Made by a program: the position numbers and the translations under genes. DNA of 64,000 nt from CAZPBC01 sp964584775. GTDB lineage: Bacteria; Chlamydiota; Chlamydiia; Chlamydiales; SLFE01. This document shows positions 17,162 through 24,706 of this stretch, piece after piece. The notes beneath the pieces are model-generated. The model did no database searches. It was given only the letters and a program-made list of their open reading frames with translations, and was not told the DNA's origin. The stretch spans positions 35,526-99,525 of the forward strand of contig CAZPBC010000001.1 of assembly GCA_964584775.1 (NCBI GenBank). The letters are read 5' to 3'. Within the stretch, counting starts at the first letter, position 1, and each line of letters begins with the position of its first letter.

Positions 17162-17668
17162 TCAACACATCATGTGGATCGAATTGAAGCCCCGCCTGTT
17201 ATAATCAGAAGCCTTTCGCCCATCTTTGTCCGGTAAGTTAGGGCAACCTAGCCTTAACAATTCAATAACGGTTGTAACAGATCCACTCGCGGCTGCTTCA
17301 TGAAGGGCTGTATGGCCTTCATCGTCGGCTGCATCCATAGGGCATCCTTGTTCTACTAAGTATTTAGCTAGATCCTCGAGTCCGTTCAATCTGGCAACAT
17401 GATGAAGAACTGTTTGTCCACGTTTGTTCTTGGCTTCTACGGGACAGCCAAGACGCACTAATTCTCTAATCGCATCCTCATTACCTTCCTCACCAGCCAC
17501 ATGAAGAGCCGTTTGTCCTAGATGATCGGTTTCTTTGATAGAGTAGCCTGATCGAACCAGTTTTTTAATCGAGTCCACGTCATCCGCCCTGGCTGCATCA
17601 TGGAGTTTCGTTTCTTTTGGGGATTGCTTAGGTGTATTTTGGTGAATTGCTGAAGATATAGGCATCAT
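17162..17668 (-). CDS. Short ankyrin-repeat protein, truncated paralogue
   Basis: A 168-residue protein with about four ankyrin repeats of 33 residues (TALHVAGEEGNEDAIRELVR, TVLHHVARLNGLEDLAKYLV, TALHEAAASGSVTTVIELLR). It is preceded by a polar N-terminus (MMPISSAIHQ). Ankyrin repeats bind proteins and are typical of effectors in intracellular bacteria. The repeats share the LVRLGCP signature with the large ankyrin protein at 17959-20148. The frame stops after DYNRRGFNSIHMMC, and a decayed copy of the larger protein's tail follows (17035-17161), so this appears to be a truncated paralogue lacking the F-box and most repeats. It may still be expressed. Confidence 0.75.
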   Translation of the reverse strand: MMPISSAIHQNTPKQSPKETKLHDAARADDVDSIKKLVRSGYSIKETDHLGQTALHVAGEEGNEDAIRELVRLGCPVEAKNKRGQTVLHHVARLNGLEDLAKYLVEQGCPMDAADDEGHTALHEAAASGSVTTVIELLRLGCPNLPDKDGRKASDYNRRGFNSIHMMC

Positions 17669-17817
17669 TAGAATGGCTCCATTTGAGGTGTGGTATGGTT
17701 AGTTTTTAATCAAGGGGGAGCTTTTTGTCAAATTTGACGAGTTTTCAAGATTGAGTTGCTATAAATGGCGTTCTAATTTCTATTGACATTAGCTCTATTT
17801 CAACTTTTTTTAAGTCA

Positions 17818-17873
17818 GCTTCTTGATAACTCAATTGGCAAGGTACCTGGACTATAAAATGAATGTTGAGGGG
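17818..17873 (+). other. Degenerate tRNA-like fragment
   Basis: The stretch around CTCAATTGGCAAGGTACCTGG aligns with the 5' two-thirds of tRNA-Thr at 15738 (CTCAATTGGCAGAGCACCTG) and continues into TGTTGAGG, like TGTTGG. It cannot fold as a tRNA because the acceptor 3' side is missing. It looks like a decayed partial tRNA copy between the two ankyrin genes. The rest of 17669-17958 holds nothing recognisable. Confidence 0.4.
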
Positions 17874-17958
17874 ATGTAGGCTGCTAACTCACTCAATTCT
17901 TTTAGAAATCATGATCGTCTTTACAGCAGAAGTCTATTTGTCGCTGGGGTAAAACACA

Positions 17959-20148
17959 TCATTGTGTCCTACGTTGTCTGACCCTTGGTCCCACGCTAAT
18001 TCCGTCGGGGTAAACGACCCTCCAAATGTTGTAGGTCGCAATAGAGATGTTGTACTTACTGCAGAGATCTTGGATTGCAACTTCACTCTTGCCTTCTTCA
18101 AGGGCTTTTGCGATCTCTTCTTCGTCATGGGATGTTGCTTCTAGAGGTAGACGACATCCATGGCGAATTAAACTTGCCATAATCTCCGTATGTCCCGCTT
18201 TCGCAGCAACAACGAGTGCACTTTGTCCTTGATTGTCAGTTTCATTAATAGGGCATCCGAGATTGACTAATATATCAATGGCATCCGCATAGTCATTGCG
18301 AGCTGCATAATGGAGAGCTGTTTTCCCATCTTTGTCGGATGCATTGACAGGGCATCCGAAGTTGGCCAATGCGACAATGGTCCCAGAGGGGTCTTTTAAG
18401 TCTTCAAACTCGTCACTTTCGATCACTGCCCAGTGGATTGCCGTTCGTCCATGGTTGTCGGTTTTATCGCTAGAGCATCCTAGATTACGCAAATCTGTGA
18501 TGCGATCTATATCGCTATCCATGGCTGCTATATGAAGAGGGGTTCGCCCTGCTTTGTCAGTTGGGTCGGTAGGGCTTCCTAGGCGAACTAACTCTTCGAC
18601 GCAATCGCTTTCACCGTACCGGGCTGCCCAATGTAAAGCGCTTCGTCCTTGACTATCTGTTGCGTTCATTGAGCATCCGAGATCTAATGAGGCTTCGATG
18701 GCTTCTGCGTATTCGCCTGAGGCTGCTATATGTAGTGTGGTTCCTCCTCCCTGGTCGGTTGCATGAATAGAGGCTCCTAGGCGAACCAACTCTTTAAAAG
18801 TGTCAATTTGGCCAGCTCTGCCTGCCTCATGTAGGGCTGTTCGTCCCACATCGTTAGTTGCATCGATAGGGCATCCTAGGCGAACCAACTCTCTAACGGT
18901 ATACATCCCGGCTCCGTCCACCGCATAGTGTAGAGCTGTTCCTCCATGATTGTCAGTAGCAGCAATAGGGCATTGATGATCTATCAACACTTTGAGGGCA
19001 TCCGTGCTACCACTTTCTGCTGCGTAGTGTAGAGCTGTTTGTCCATCATTGTCAGTAGCAGTAATAGGGCATTGATGATCTATCAACACTTTGAGGGCAT
19101 CCGTGCTCCCATTCGAAGCTGCGTAGTGTAGAGCTGTTTTTCCACGATTGTCAGTAGCAGTAATAGGGCATCCTAGGCGCAATAACTCTTCAATAATATC
19201 AATGCGGCCGAACTCTGTTGCCACAAAAAAAGCTTGGGCACCCTTCGTCTGAATGGAGAATCCGAGTTGCACGAGCAGTCGGATAGCTTCATTATGACCA
19301 TGCCGTGCTGCTTCTTCGAGAGCATTCGTTTGTCCAGAATTTTCATTCACATTGGCTCCCTGCTGATGCAACGCAGAAATGGCACCCACCTGTCCGGTGG
19401 AAGCCGCAAAGATCAAGGGGCTTGGCAAGTGCGGGTTTCCCCTCAGTTCAGCTGGTGTTGGGTTTTGCTGGTTGATATAATTTACGTCACCACAGAAAGC
19501 AGCCCACTGCAGGGGCGATAGACTTCTGGCGAGTTGAGGGTCACGACGAGCCAGTGTTTGTGCGATTGCCATCTGGCCACATCGCACTGATAGAAGGAAA
19601 TTGTCTCGCGAGGGAGTGGCTCCCAAACGAAGTAGCATTTCTACAGTAGGGAGATTTCCACCTTGAATTGCGCGAGCCATGCACTGAGTTAATTCTTGGT
19701 TGGATAGGTTTGTATTCTGAGAGATCAGCGCCTTCTCACAGAGATTTGCATCACCAAAACTAGCTGCTCGTTCAGCTACTTCTCGCGCATTCGATAGATT
19801 GTCTAGAGAGACCAGCTTGAGTCGTTTGATGATCGTCCAAATCATCGGACGACAACTTTCACGGATGGTTAAGATTGTCGGTTGAGGGCATGCACTTCTA
19901 GCTAAGGAAAAGGCTCTCGTGAGATCGGCTTTTGTTGGCACTTGACCTTCTTTAAAGCCCAGCCATCGCCAATAGCTTACATTTTTGAACAGGTCGGCGA
20001 CAAGTGCATTGGCTCGACGACTGACTTCTCTAAGTCGAAGAAGTTCGGCTCCGGTAAGGTATCGGATCGCATGAAGAGCGATTTCATTCGGCAATGGATC
20101 AAGAAATGGAGCCTGATATTGCCCTGTTGGCTGAAGATTAAACGTCAT
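17959..20148 (-). CDS. F-box plus ankyrin-repeat protein (candidate host ubiquitin-ligase adaptor)
   Basis: A 729-residue eukaryote-like protein. Residues about 16-62 match an F-box: LDPLPNEIALHAIRYLTGAE followed by LLRLREVSRRANALVADLF and a Trp pair. F-boxes bind Skp1 and recruit targets to SCF ubiquitin ligases in the host. Residues about 150-660 hold roughly 14 ankyrin repeats, most ending LVRLGCPI, as a substrate-binding platform. The last 57 residues (from SHDEEEIAKAL) look like the N-terminal helix-turn-helix of an IS3-family OrfA transposase fused in frame. Two central repeats are nearly identical 99-bp duplications. It is probably a secreted effector; export is inferred, and no signal is visible. 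Confidence 0.9.
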   Translation of the reverse strand: MTFNLQPTGQYQAPFLDPLPNEIALHAIRYLTGAELLRLREVSRRANALVADLFKNVSYWRWLGFKEGQVPTKADLTRAFSLARSACPQPTILTIRESCRPMIWTIIKRLKLVSLDNLSNAREVAERAASFGDANLCEKALISQNTNLSNQELTQCMARAIQGGNLPTVEMLLRLGATPSRDNFLLSVRCGQMAIAQTLARRDPQLARSLSPLQWAAFCGDVNYINQQNPTPAELRGNPHLPSPLIFAASTGQVGAISALHQQGANVNENSGQTNALEEAARHGHNEAIRLLVQLGFSIQTKGAQAFFVATEFGRIDIIEELLRLGCPITATDNRGKTALHYAASNGSTDALKVLIDHQCPITATDNDGQTALHYAAESGSTDALKVLIDHQCPIAATDNHGGTALHYAVDGAGMYTVRELVRLGCPIDATNDVGRTALHEAGRAGQIDTFKELVRLGASIHATDQGGGTTLHIAASGEYAEAIEASLDLGCSMNATDSQGRSALHWAARYGESDCVEELVRLGSPTDPTDKAGRTPLHIAAMDSDIDRITDLRNLGCSSDKTDNHGRTAIHWAVIESDEFEDLKDPSGTIVALANFGCPVNASDKDGKTALHYAARNDYADAIDILVNLGCPINETDNQGQSALVVAAKAGHTEIMASLIRHGCRLPLEATSHDEEEIAKALEEGKSEVAIQDLCSKYNISIATYNIWRVVYPDGISVGPRVRQRRTQ
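17962..18132 (-). mobile_element. IS3-type OrfA fragment fused to the ankyrin gene 3' end
   Basis: Residues 673-729 of the ankyrin protein (EEEIAKALEEGKSEVAIQDL, then CSKYNISIATYNIWR, then a basic tail) follow the IS3/IS911 OrfA pattern: EEQI..AL, a short linker, LC.KYGIS.ATYY.W, then a Gly-containing basic segment. There is no OrfB, inverted repeat or target duplication here, so it is a remnant. A related, broken copy lies at 17035-17161. Confidence 0.6.
18947..19144 (-). repeat. Two near-identical 99-bp tandem units inside the ankyrin gene
   Basis: Positions 18947-19045 and 19046-19144 are almost the same at the DNA level; for example CTATCAACACTTTGAGGGCA occurs at 18981 and 19080. Each encodes one ankyrin repeat with LIDHQCPI. 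Other repeats in the gene have diverged, so this duplication is recent. Confidence 0.8.
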
Positions 20149-20327
20149 AAGCTTACTCGTAGTTAATAAAGTTGTTGTCTACTATAAGCTTATTGGGAGT
20201 TTTTCGATAAATGAAAAACAGAATTTTCGTTCTAATATTTTTTTGGAAATAAAATTATATTAAACGAGTTATGATATGTGGCTGATAAAAGGGTATTTAA
20301 ACGGTCTTCTATCAGCCAATAAGGTCT

Positions 20328-21485
20328 TTATTGAGGGAGGCGGTTCCTTTCAAGGGCCGCTTCACCGACTTGCTCGCCGAGCTTCATGCCGGCTGTGTGG
20401 TCGGTTGGGTAGTGGATTCCGCCGTAGATGCGTGACATTCCAGACTCCTCAGCCGTCGCTTTCCACTCAGCTTCATTTTCTGGGAAAAGCTCTGATAGAA
20501 CCACAAGAGCGGTCCCTGCATTGGTCGAGTGTGCAGAGGGGTAGCTCGGGTGGTTAGGAACGGTGATGAGGGGTTGGATGCTATCATCCATTTGGCTGGG
20601 GCGCTGCACCCAGTAGGTGTACTTTGAATGGAAAGCCGCTGCGGTGGAGTCCGCCATGGCGCTTTCTAAAAGGGAGCGTGCGTAGAGGCGCATGCCGAGG
20701 GGAGTGTCGTGCTTATCAAAGTACTTTTCAAGAAGGGGGCTCCACTTTCCATCATGGGGACTGGTAAGACTAGCCCAGTAAAAGACAGACTGTGTTTGAT
20801 CGCCTGTGCGTTTTTCCATTGCAGCTTCAATTTCTGCACACTCTTCTTCCCACTCTTCATTTTCCTCTGGTGGGGCATCGGCGACGTACTCGTCGGAAGA
20901 GTTGAGGAACCATGTTTTTGCACTTCCGTAGTTGAGGCCGCGGTAGCCAGGGCTGGTGGGTTCCCAAAGGCCTTCGCCTTTTTTGATGGGGTAGTCTGCA
21001 ATTTGGTCTCGATCTGCACGAAGACGGTCGCTCGCTTTGCTCACTACGAGGGCTGCAATGCCGCTTGAGTAGGGATCAAAAGCTGCTTCGCCCACAGAGG
21101 GGAGAGTGGCATCGGGAATGAAGAGGCGAGCGGTCCAAAGAGTGACAGGACCGAGGTTTCCTTTGTACTGACCTGTCAGGCGGTAGCTGATCCATGCGAA
21201 GTCTTTTTGGGTGTTCGCTAGGTAGGAGGGAAAGATCGTTGCGTCGATGGCTGCCATTTTGGAGGTACTAACGAGGTAAGCCACTTCCCGATCGAGCTGG
21301 GTAAGTTGGTCGACCGTAATGACTTCATTCGGAATCGGGCATTGTTTAAAGGGTTCAAGCTGATCTCTCGTGTATTTAAAGGTCAGCGGGGTATTTTTGG
21401 GGGTGATCGCCTCCGAGGCGGTCAGCGACGCTGTTAGAACAAGGGCCGTTGATAAAAATCGAAAAAATGAGTGTTTCATAATCAT
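20328..21485 (-). CDS. Exported PAP2 / vanadium-haloperoxidase-like phosphatase
   Basis: A 385-residue protein with a signal peptide (MIMKHSFFRFLSTALVLTAS) and the three PAP2/haloperoxidase motifs near the C-terminus: KYTYWVQRPSQ (Lys...Arg-Pro), HPSYPSAHST (Pro-Ser-Gly/Ala-His) and SRIYGGIHYPTDHTAG (Arg...His...Asp). These residues bind phosphate or vanadate and form the phospho-histidine. The long N-terminal helical region is typical of the vanadium-dependent haloperoxidase-like branch. It probably acts in the periplasm as an acid phosphatase. Monocistronic. Confidence 0.9.
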   Translation of the reverse strand: MIMKHSFFRFLSTALVLTASLTASEAITPKNTPLTFKYTRDQLEPFKQCPIPNEVITVDQLTQLDREVAYLVSTSKMAAIDATIFPSYLANTQKDFAWISYRLTGQYKGNLGPVTLWTARLFIPDATLPSVGEAAFDPYSSGIAALVVSKASDRLRADRDQIADYPIKKGEGLWEPTSPGYRGLNYGSAKTWFLNSSDEYVADAPPEENEEWEEECAEIEAAMEKRTGDQTQSVFYWASLTSPHDGKWSPLLEKYFDKHDTPLGMRLYARSLLESAMADSTAAAFHSKYTYWVQRPSQMDDSIQPLITVPNHPSYPSAHSTNAGTALVVLSELFPENEAEWKATAEESGMSRIYGGIHYPTDHTAGMKLGEQVGEAALERNRLPQ

Positions 21486-21615
21486 CCTATATATGGGGGG
21501 TTTCCCCCAATAAACTCGATGTCACCGTTATCCGTCAAGTGTGTTGTAGTCTGTTGTGTATAAGATGGTTGAGAAATTGTTTTGGAAAAAATCCCAAAAA
21601 GCATACATGTAGGGT

Positions 21616-21894
21616 ATGACACAAGAATATGATCACCTTCTCAAGTGCTTCGACAAAGCGATCGAAGACAAACAAAGCGGTCGGTTTGCAAAAGACAACG
21701 TGAAGCAAATTTACGACGCCGCTCACAAAGTTTTTGATGGAGAGATCAATCTCGATCAGAAGCAAATCATGCAAGTGCGCGATAAGTGGGTAAAACTCGC
21801 TGAAGGGCACATCGATAAAGGACGCGCGATGAAAAAACTGCAAGGCACTAGCCGTGCAGAGGCCATCCGTTCTGTTCTAGAGTCTATGTTATAG
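21616..21894 (+). CDS. Small helical hypothetical protein
   Basis: A 92-residue charged, helical protein (MTQEYDHLLKCFDKAIEDKQ) with no family I recognise. It has even codon use. The ribosome site is weak (GTAGGGT). It lies divergent from the PAP2 gene and ends 1 nt before the convergent membrane-protein gene. Likely real from length and composition. Confidence 0.65.
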   Translation: MTQEYDHLLKCFDKAIEDKQSGRFAKDNVKQIYDAAHKVFDGEINLDQKQIMQVRDKWVKLAEGHIDKGRAMKKLQGTSRAEAIRSVLESML

Positions 21895-21895
21895 T

Positions 21896-22399
21896 TTACT
21901 TTTCGATTTCTTTTTCTGTGATCGAGCTGAGTCTTTGATAGAGACCGAGCCCAATGATCAGAAGCGTTGAAACGAAGAAGAGCATGGTGGGATAGACAAG
22001 CAAAGTGACATCCTTGACTCCTGCCTTAATGACGTGGATCAAGGCTTCTAAGTTCACCGCAATGACGATAATGACAAGGAACTTCGTGAGACTTTTTCTC
22101 GCCTCTTTCGGTGAGCGGAGCTCTCTTTGACGTAGTACCTCCTCTTCGATCAGATACCGTCCCACATCAAAGATCGCGACAGTGATGATCAGGTAACTGA
22201 CGAAGTCGAGAAGTTTGTCAAGAAGAGGGCAGCCGTTATAGATGCAGAGAGCAAGGCTCCATATATCAGAGAGGATGATCGCCATCGCCGTGAGAGCAAA
22301 GGCAATTCCCATGAAAGTGAAGACGATATTCGAAGAATTCCTGACGAGCTTAGAAAGGAATTCTCCTTGTGGGTGCGTATACTTTTCCTCTTCTTCCAT
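21896..22399 (-). CDS. Four-helix integral membrane protein, PsiE-like
   Basis: A 167-residue protein with four predicted membrane helices: around residues 25-50 (VFTFMGIAFALTAMAIIL), 60-80, 108-130 (FLVIIVIAVNLEALIHVI) and 137-157. A conserved-looking cytoplasmic loop (DVGRYLIEEEVLRQRE) sits between helices 2 and 3. The pattern is like phosphate-starvation-inducible PsiE-family proteins, but the match is only general. The stop is convergent with the gene ending at 21894. Confidence 0.8.
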   Translation of the reverse strand: MEEEEKYTHPQGEFLSKLVRNSSNIVFTFMGIAFALTAMAIILSDIWSLALCIYNGCPLLDKLLDFVSYLIITVAIFDVGRYLIEEEVLRQRELRSPKEARKSLTKFLVIIVIAVNLEALIHVIKAGVKDVTLLVYPTMLFFVSTLLIIGLGLYQRLSSITEKEIEK

Positions 22400-22484
22400 A
22401 TAGGCTCAACCTACAAGAATTTGGATTATTCAGGTAGGTGGGATATGCTATTTCTGATAAGCTCTTTAGTCTGAAGGAGGGATG

Positions 22485-22799
22485 ATGGCTTACGATCTAG
22501 AACTAGAACAGCGTTTGAAGAAGATTTGTGGAGAGGAGTTCCAACCCAAGAAGATGTTTGGAGGGGTGGTCTTCTTCTTAAACGGGAAGATGTGTGTGGG
22601 AATCCATAAGGATCTACTGATTCTCCGTGTGGGCCCACAGAAGGCGGAAGAGCTCCTTAAGAAACCCCATGTCCGGCCGATGGACTTTACTGGTAAGGTG
22701 ATGAAAGGCTGGGCGATGGTTGAGAAGGCGGGTTTCAAGAGCGAGGCCGCTTTGAAGGGGTTTGTTAAGAACGCTAAAGATTTTGTTGAAATCCTCTGA
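22485..22799 (+). CDS. TfoX N-terminal-domain protein
   Basis: A 104-residue protein matching the TfoX/Sxy N-terminal domain alone (KMFGGVVFFLNGKMCVGIHK, then GWAMVEKAGF). In gammaproteobacteria full-length TfoX/Sxy promotes competence gene expression. Stand-alone N-domain proteins are widespread and of unclear role. Two ATGs are adjacent (22482, 22485). The AAGGAGGG ribosome site ends at 22481, so the second is better spaced; starting at the first adds one Met. Confidence 0.88.
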   Translation: MAYDLELEQRLKKICGEEFQPKKMFGGVVFFLNGKMCVGIHKDLLILRVGPQKAEELLKKPHVRPMDFTGKVMKGWAMVEKAGFKSEAALKGFVKNAKDFVEIL

Positions 22800-22875
22800 T
22801 TATAAGTGTTTTAAGTAAGACTTGACCTTTCTGTCAGCCTGCCTTATTGGTAAAGGTGAACACAGGAGGTGTTTT

Positions 22876-23421
22876 ATGGGTAAAGTCGTCAATGGCGTGG
22901 ATACGGAAGCCTTTCAGGAGACTGTAGAGGCGATCAAAAAAGACCCGTCTCTTGCTCAGGCAGAGTTTCGAGCAACCAATCAGTGGGACGAAGCCGGCCA
23001 TAACCAGGTTTGCATCCAGAGCTACTATTTAGCAGGGGCTGAGCAACAAACGCGAAGCAAGCCCTTTCAATTTGACGCAGATGAGCCCCCTGCTCTTTTA
23101 GGGCAGGATTCAGGAGCCAACCCAGTCGAGTACCTACTCACTGCGCTTTCATCTTGCATGACGACTTCAATGGTCTACCATGCAGCGGCTAACGGTTTGC
23201 CGATTGAGTCGATGGAGTCGAAATTTGAAGGGGAGCTGGATTTACGTGGATTCCTTGATCTCGATCCGAGCATTCCTAAGGGGTATTCCAAAATCCGCGC
23301 GACCTTCAAAGTGAAAAGTTCAGCAAGTGAAGAGCAGCTCGATCACTTTTACCACTTTTCCCCCGTCTATTCGATGGTTTCTCCAACGGTACCGATTGAA
23401 GTGACAATTATCAAGGAGTAG
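22876..23421 (+). CDS. OsmC-family peroxidase-like protein
   Basis: A 181-residue OsmC/Ohr-family protein. These reduce organic peroxides through a reactive cysteine. The family motif ALSSCMTTSMVYHAAANG carries the C-terminal catalytic Cys. The other conserved Cys of classical OsmC is less clear: the earlier NQVCIQSY is not in the usual place, so activity toward peroxides is uncertain. The start with AGGAGGT (MGKVVNGVDTEAF) is chosen over an upstream alternative at 22822. Confidence 0.85.
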   Translation: MGKVVNGVDTEAFQETVEAIKKDPSLAQAEFRATNQWDEAGHNQVCIQSYYLAGAEQQTRSKPFQFDADEPPALLGQDSGANPVEYLLTALSSCMTTSMVYHAAANGLPIESMESKFEGELDLRGFLDLDPSIPKGYSKIRATFKVKSSASEEQLDHFYHFSPVYSMVSPTVPIEVTIIKE

Positions 23422-23487
23422 CGACGTATTACCCGTAGATTTATTACACTTCTTCGTTTATATTCCTAATGGAGAAAAGGAGAGTAA

Positions 23488-24096
23488 ATGAAGAAGTGTT
23501 TTTTGATTCTATTCTTGTTGTGCGCACAGAGTGTATCGGCTGAAATGCACCTTCTTGCATTTGCAGGGAGCACCAGACAAGAGTCTTACAATAAGCAGCT
23601 CGTGAAGCAGGCGGTCAAGATCGCCGAGTCGATGGGAGCAAAAGTCACTTACGTTGACTTAAGAGATTATGAAATGCCTCTTTATGATGCTGACCTAGAG
23701 GCGCATCAGGGACTGCCCAAAAATGCGAAGCGCTTCCGGGACCTCATGCTTGCAAGTGATGGGTTTATCATCTCGACTCCGGAGTATAACTCTGGCGTTT
23801 CTGCAGTTTTAAAAAACACCCTCGACTGGAGTTCACGAAGCCCTGAAAAAAGTTATTCTAACGAGCCTTTCAAAGGAAAGCGGTTTGCTTTGATGAGCGC
23901 CTCTCCAGGTGGAGGTGGAGGAAAGTCGGCACTTGCTGTTTTGACCTCAGTGATTCAAGCTGTAGGTGGGGTCGCAGTTCTTCCTCAGGTCAGCGTTGCA
24001 CAGGCCTACTCTGCATTTGATGAAGAAGGAAATTTGAAAAATTCGGATCTTCAGCGCGAACTGCGTGAAGAGATCAAAGCGTTAATTAAAGGGTAA
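23488..24096 (+). CDS. Exported NADPH-dependent FMN reductase-like protein (copy 1)
   Basis: A 202-residue flavodoxin-like protein with an N-terminal signal peptide (MKKCFLILFLLCAQSVSAE, cleavage after SVSA). The mature part has the FMN-reductase signature: AFAGSTRQESYN (phosphate loop), STPEYNSGVSAVLKNTLDW (isoalloxazine loop) and SASPGGGGG. Family members (ChrR, YieF, azoreductases) reduce quinones or metals with NAD(P)H in the cytoplasm, so a signal peptide is unusual. It is followed 4 nt later by a paralogue. Confidence 0.88.
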   Translation: MKKCFLILFLLCAQSVSAEMHLLAFAGSTRQESYNKQLVKQAVKIAESMGAKVTYVDLRDYEMPLYDADLEAHQGLPKNAKRFRDLMLASDGFIISTPEYNSGVSAVLKNTLDWSSRSPEKSYSNEPFKGKRFALMSASPGGGGGKSALAVLTSVIQAVGGVAVLPQVSVAQAYSAFDEEGNLKNSDLQRELREEIKALIKG

Positions 24097-24100
24097 CAAA

Positions 24101-24706
24101 ATGTGGAAGTATCTCATTGCATTTTCTCTACTGTTTTCAGCGGAAGTGTCGGCTGGAAAGAAAATTCTTGCTGTTGCGGGGAGCACACGTGATGGCTCCT
24201 ATAATTTGATGCTTGCAAGGCAGGCAGCTGAGATGGCAGAAGTCCTTGGTGCATCTGTCACCTTCATTGACATGAGTGATATGGATATCCCGCCCTATGA
24301 CAAGGACGATGAGCAGCGTTCAGGCATCCCGAAAGATGCAAAGCGTTTTCGCGATCTCATGTACCATAGCGATGGGGTCATTATTTCTGTTCCGAAATTC
24401 CAAACGGGCTATGCAGTGACACTGAAGAACGCCCTGGATTGGAGCTCAAGGAGTCCTGATAAGCATTATACGACGAAAGCGTTTGAGGGAAAGAAGTTCG
24501 CATTGATGAGCACCTCGGCAGGAAAGCGGGGAGGAGAGCGTTCGGTCTTTATGTTGATGACGGCTATCCGATCGATTGGGGGGCTTCCAGTCCTTCCTCA
24601 AGTCTCGGTGCCTGATTCTCCACGCGCTTTTGGGGATGATGAAAAGCTGATCAGTCCAGACCTGACACTAGAACTCCAAAAAGAAATCGAACAGCTCATG
24701 AAATGA
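24101..24706 (+). CDS. Exported FMN reductase-like protein (copy 2)
   Basis: A 201-residue tandem paralogue of the preceding gene, also with a signal peptide (MWKYLIAFSLLFSAEVSAGK). AVAGSTRDGSYN keeps the FMN-phosphate loop. The isoalloxazine loop is changed to SVPKFQTGYAVTLKNALDW (PEYN to PKFQ), and STSAGKRGG replaces SASPGGGGG, so cofactor use may differ. The stop overlaps the next start (ATGA), tying it to the ABC-F gene in one transcript. Confidence 0.85.
   Translation: MWKYLIAFSLLFSAEVSAGKKILAVAGSTRDGSYNLMLARQAAEMAEVLGASVTFIDMSDMDIPPYDKDDEQRSGIPKDAKRFRDLMYHSDGVIISVPKFQTGYAVTLKNALDWSSRSPDKHYTTKAFEGKKFALMSTSAGKRGGERSVFMLMTAIRSIGGLPVLPQVSVPDSPRAFGDDEKLISPDLTLELQKEIEQLMK

Noticed and set aside
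17701..17958. Possible short gene between the ankyrin genes
   Set aside because: Only short frames with many stops; the only structure is the tRNA-like fragment.
18947..19144. CRISPR-like repeat
   Set aside because: The repeats are 99-bp coding units with no spacers; they are ankyrin repeats.
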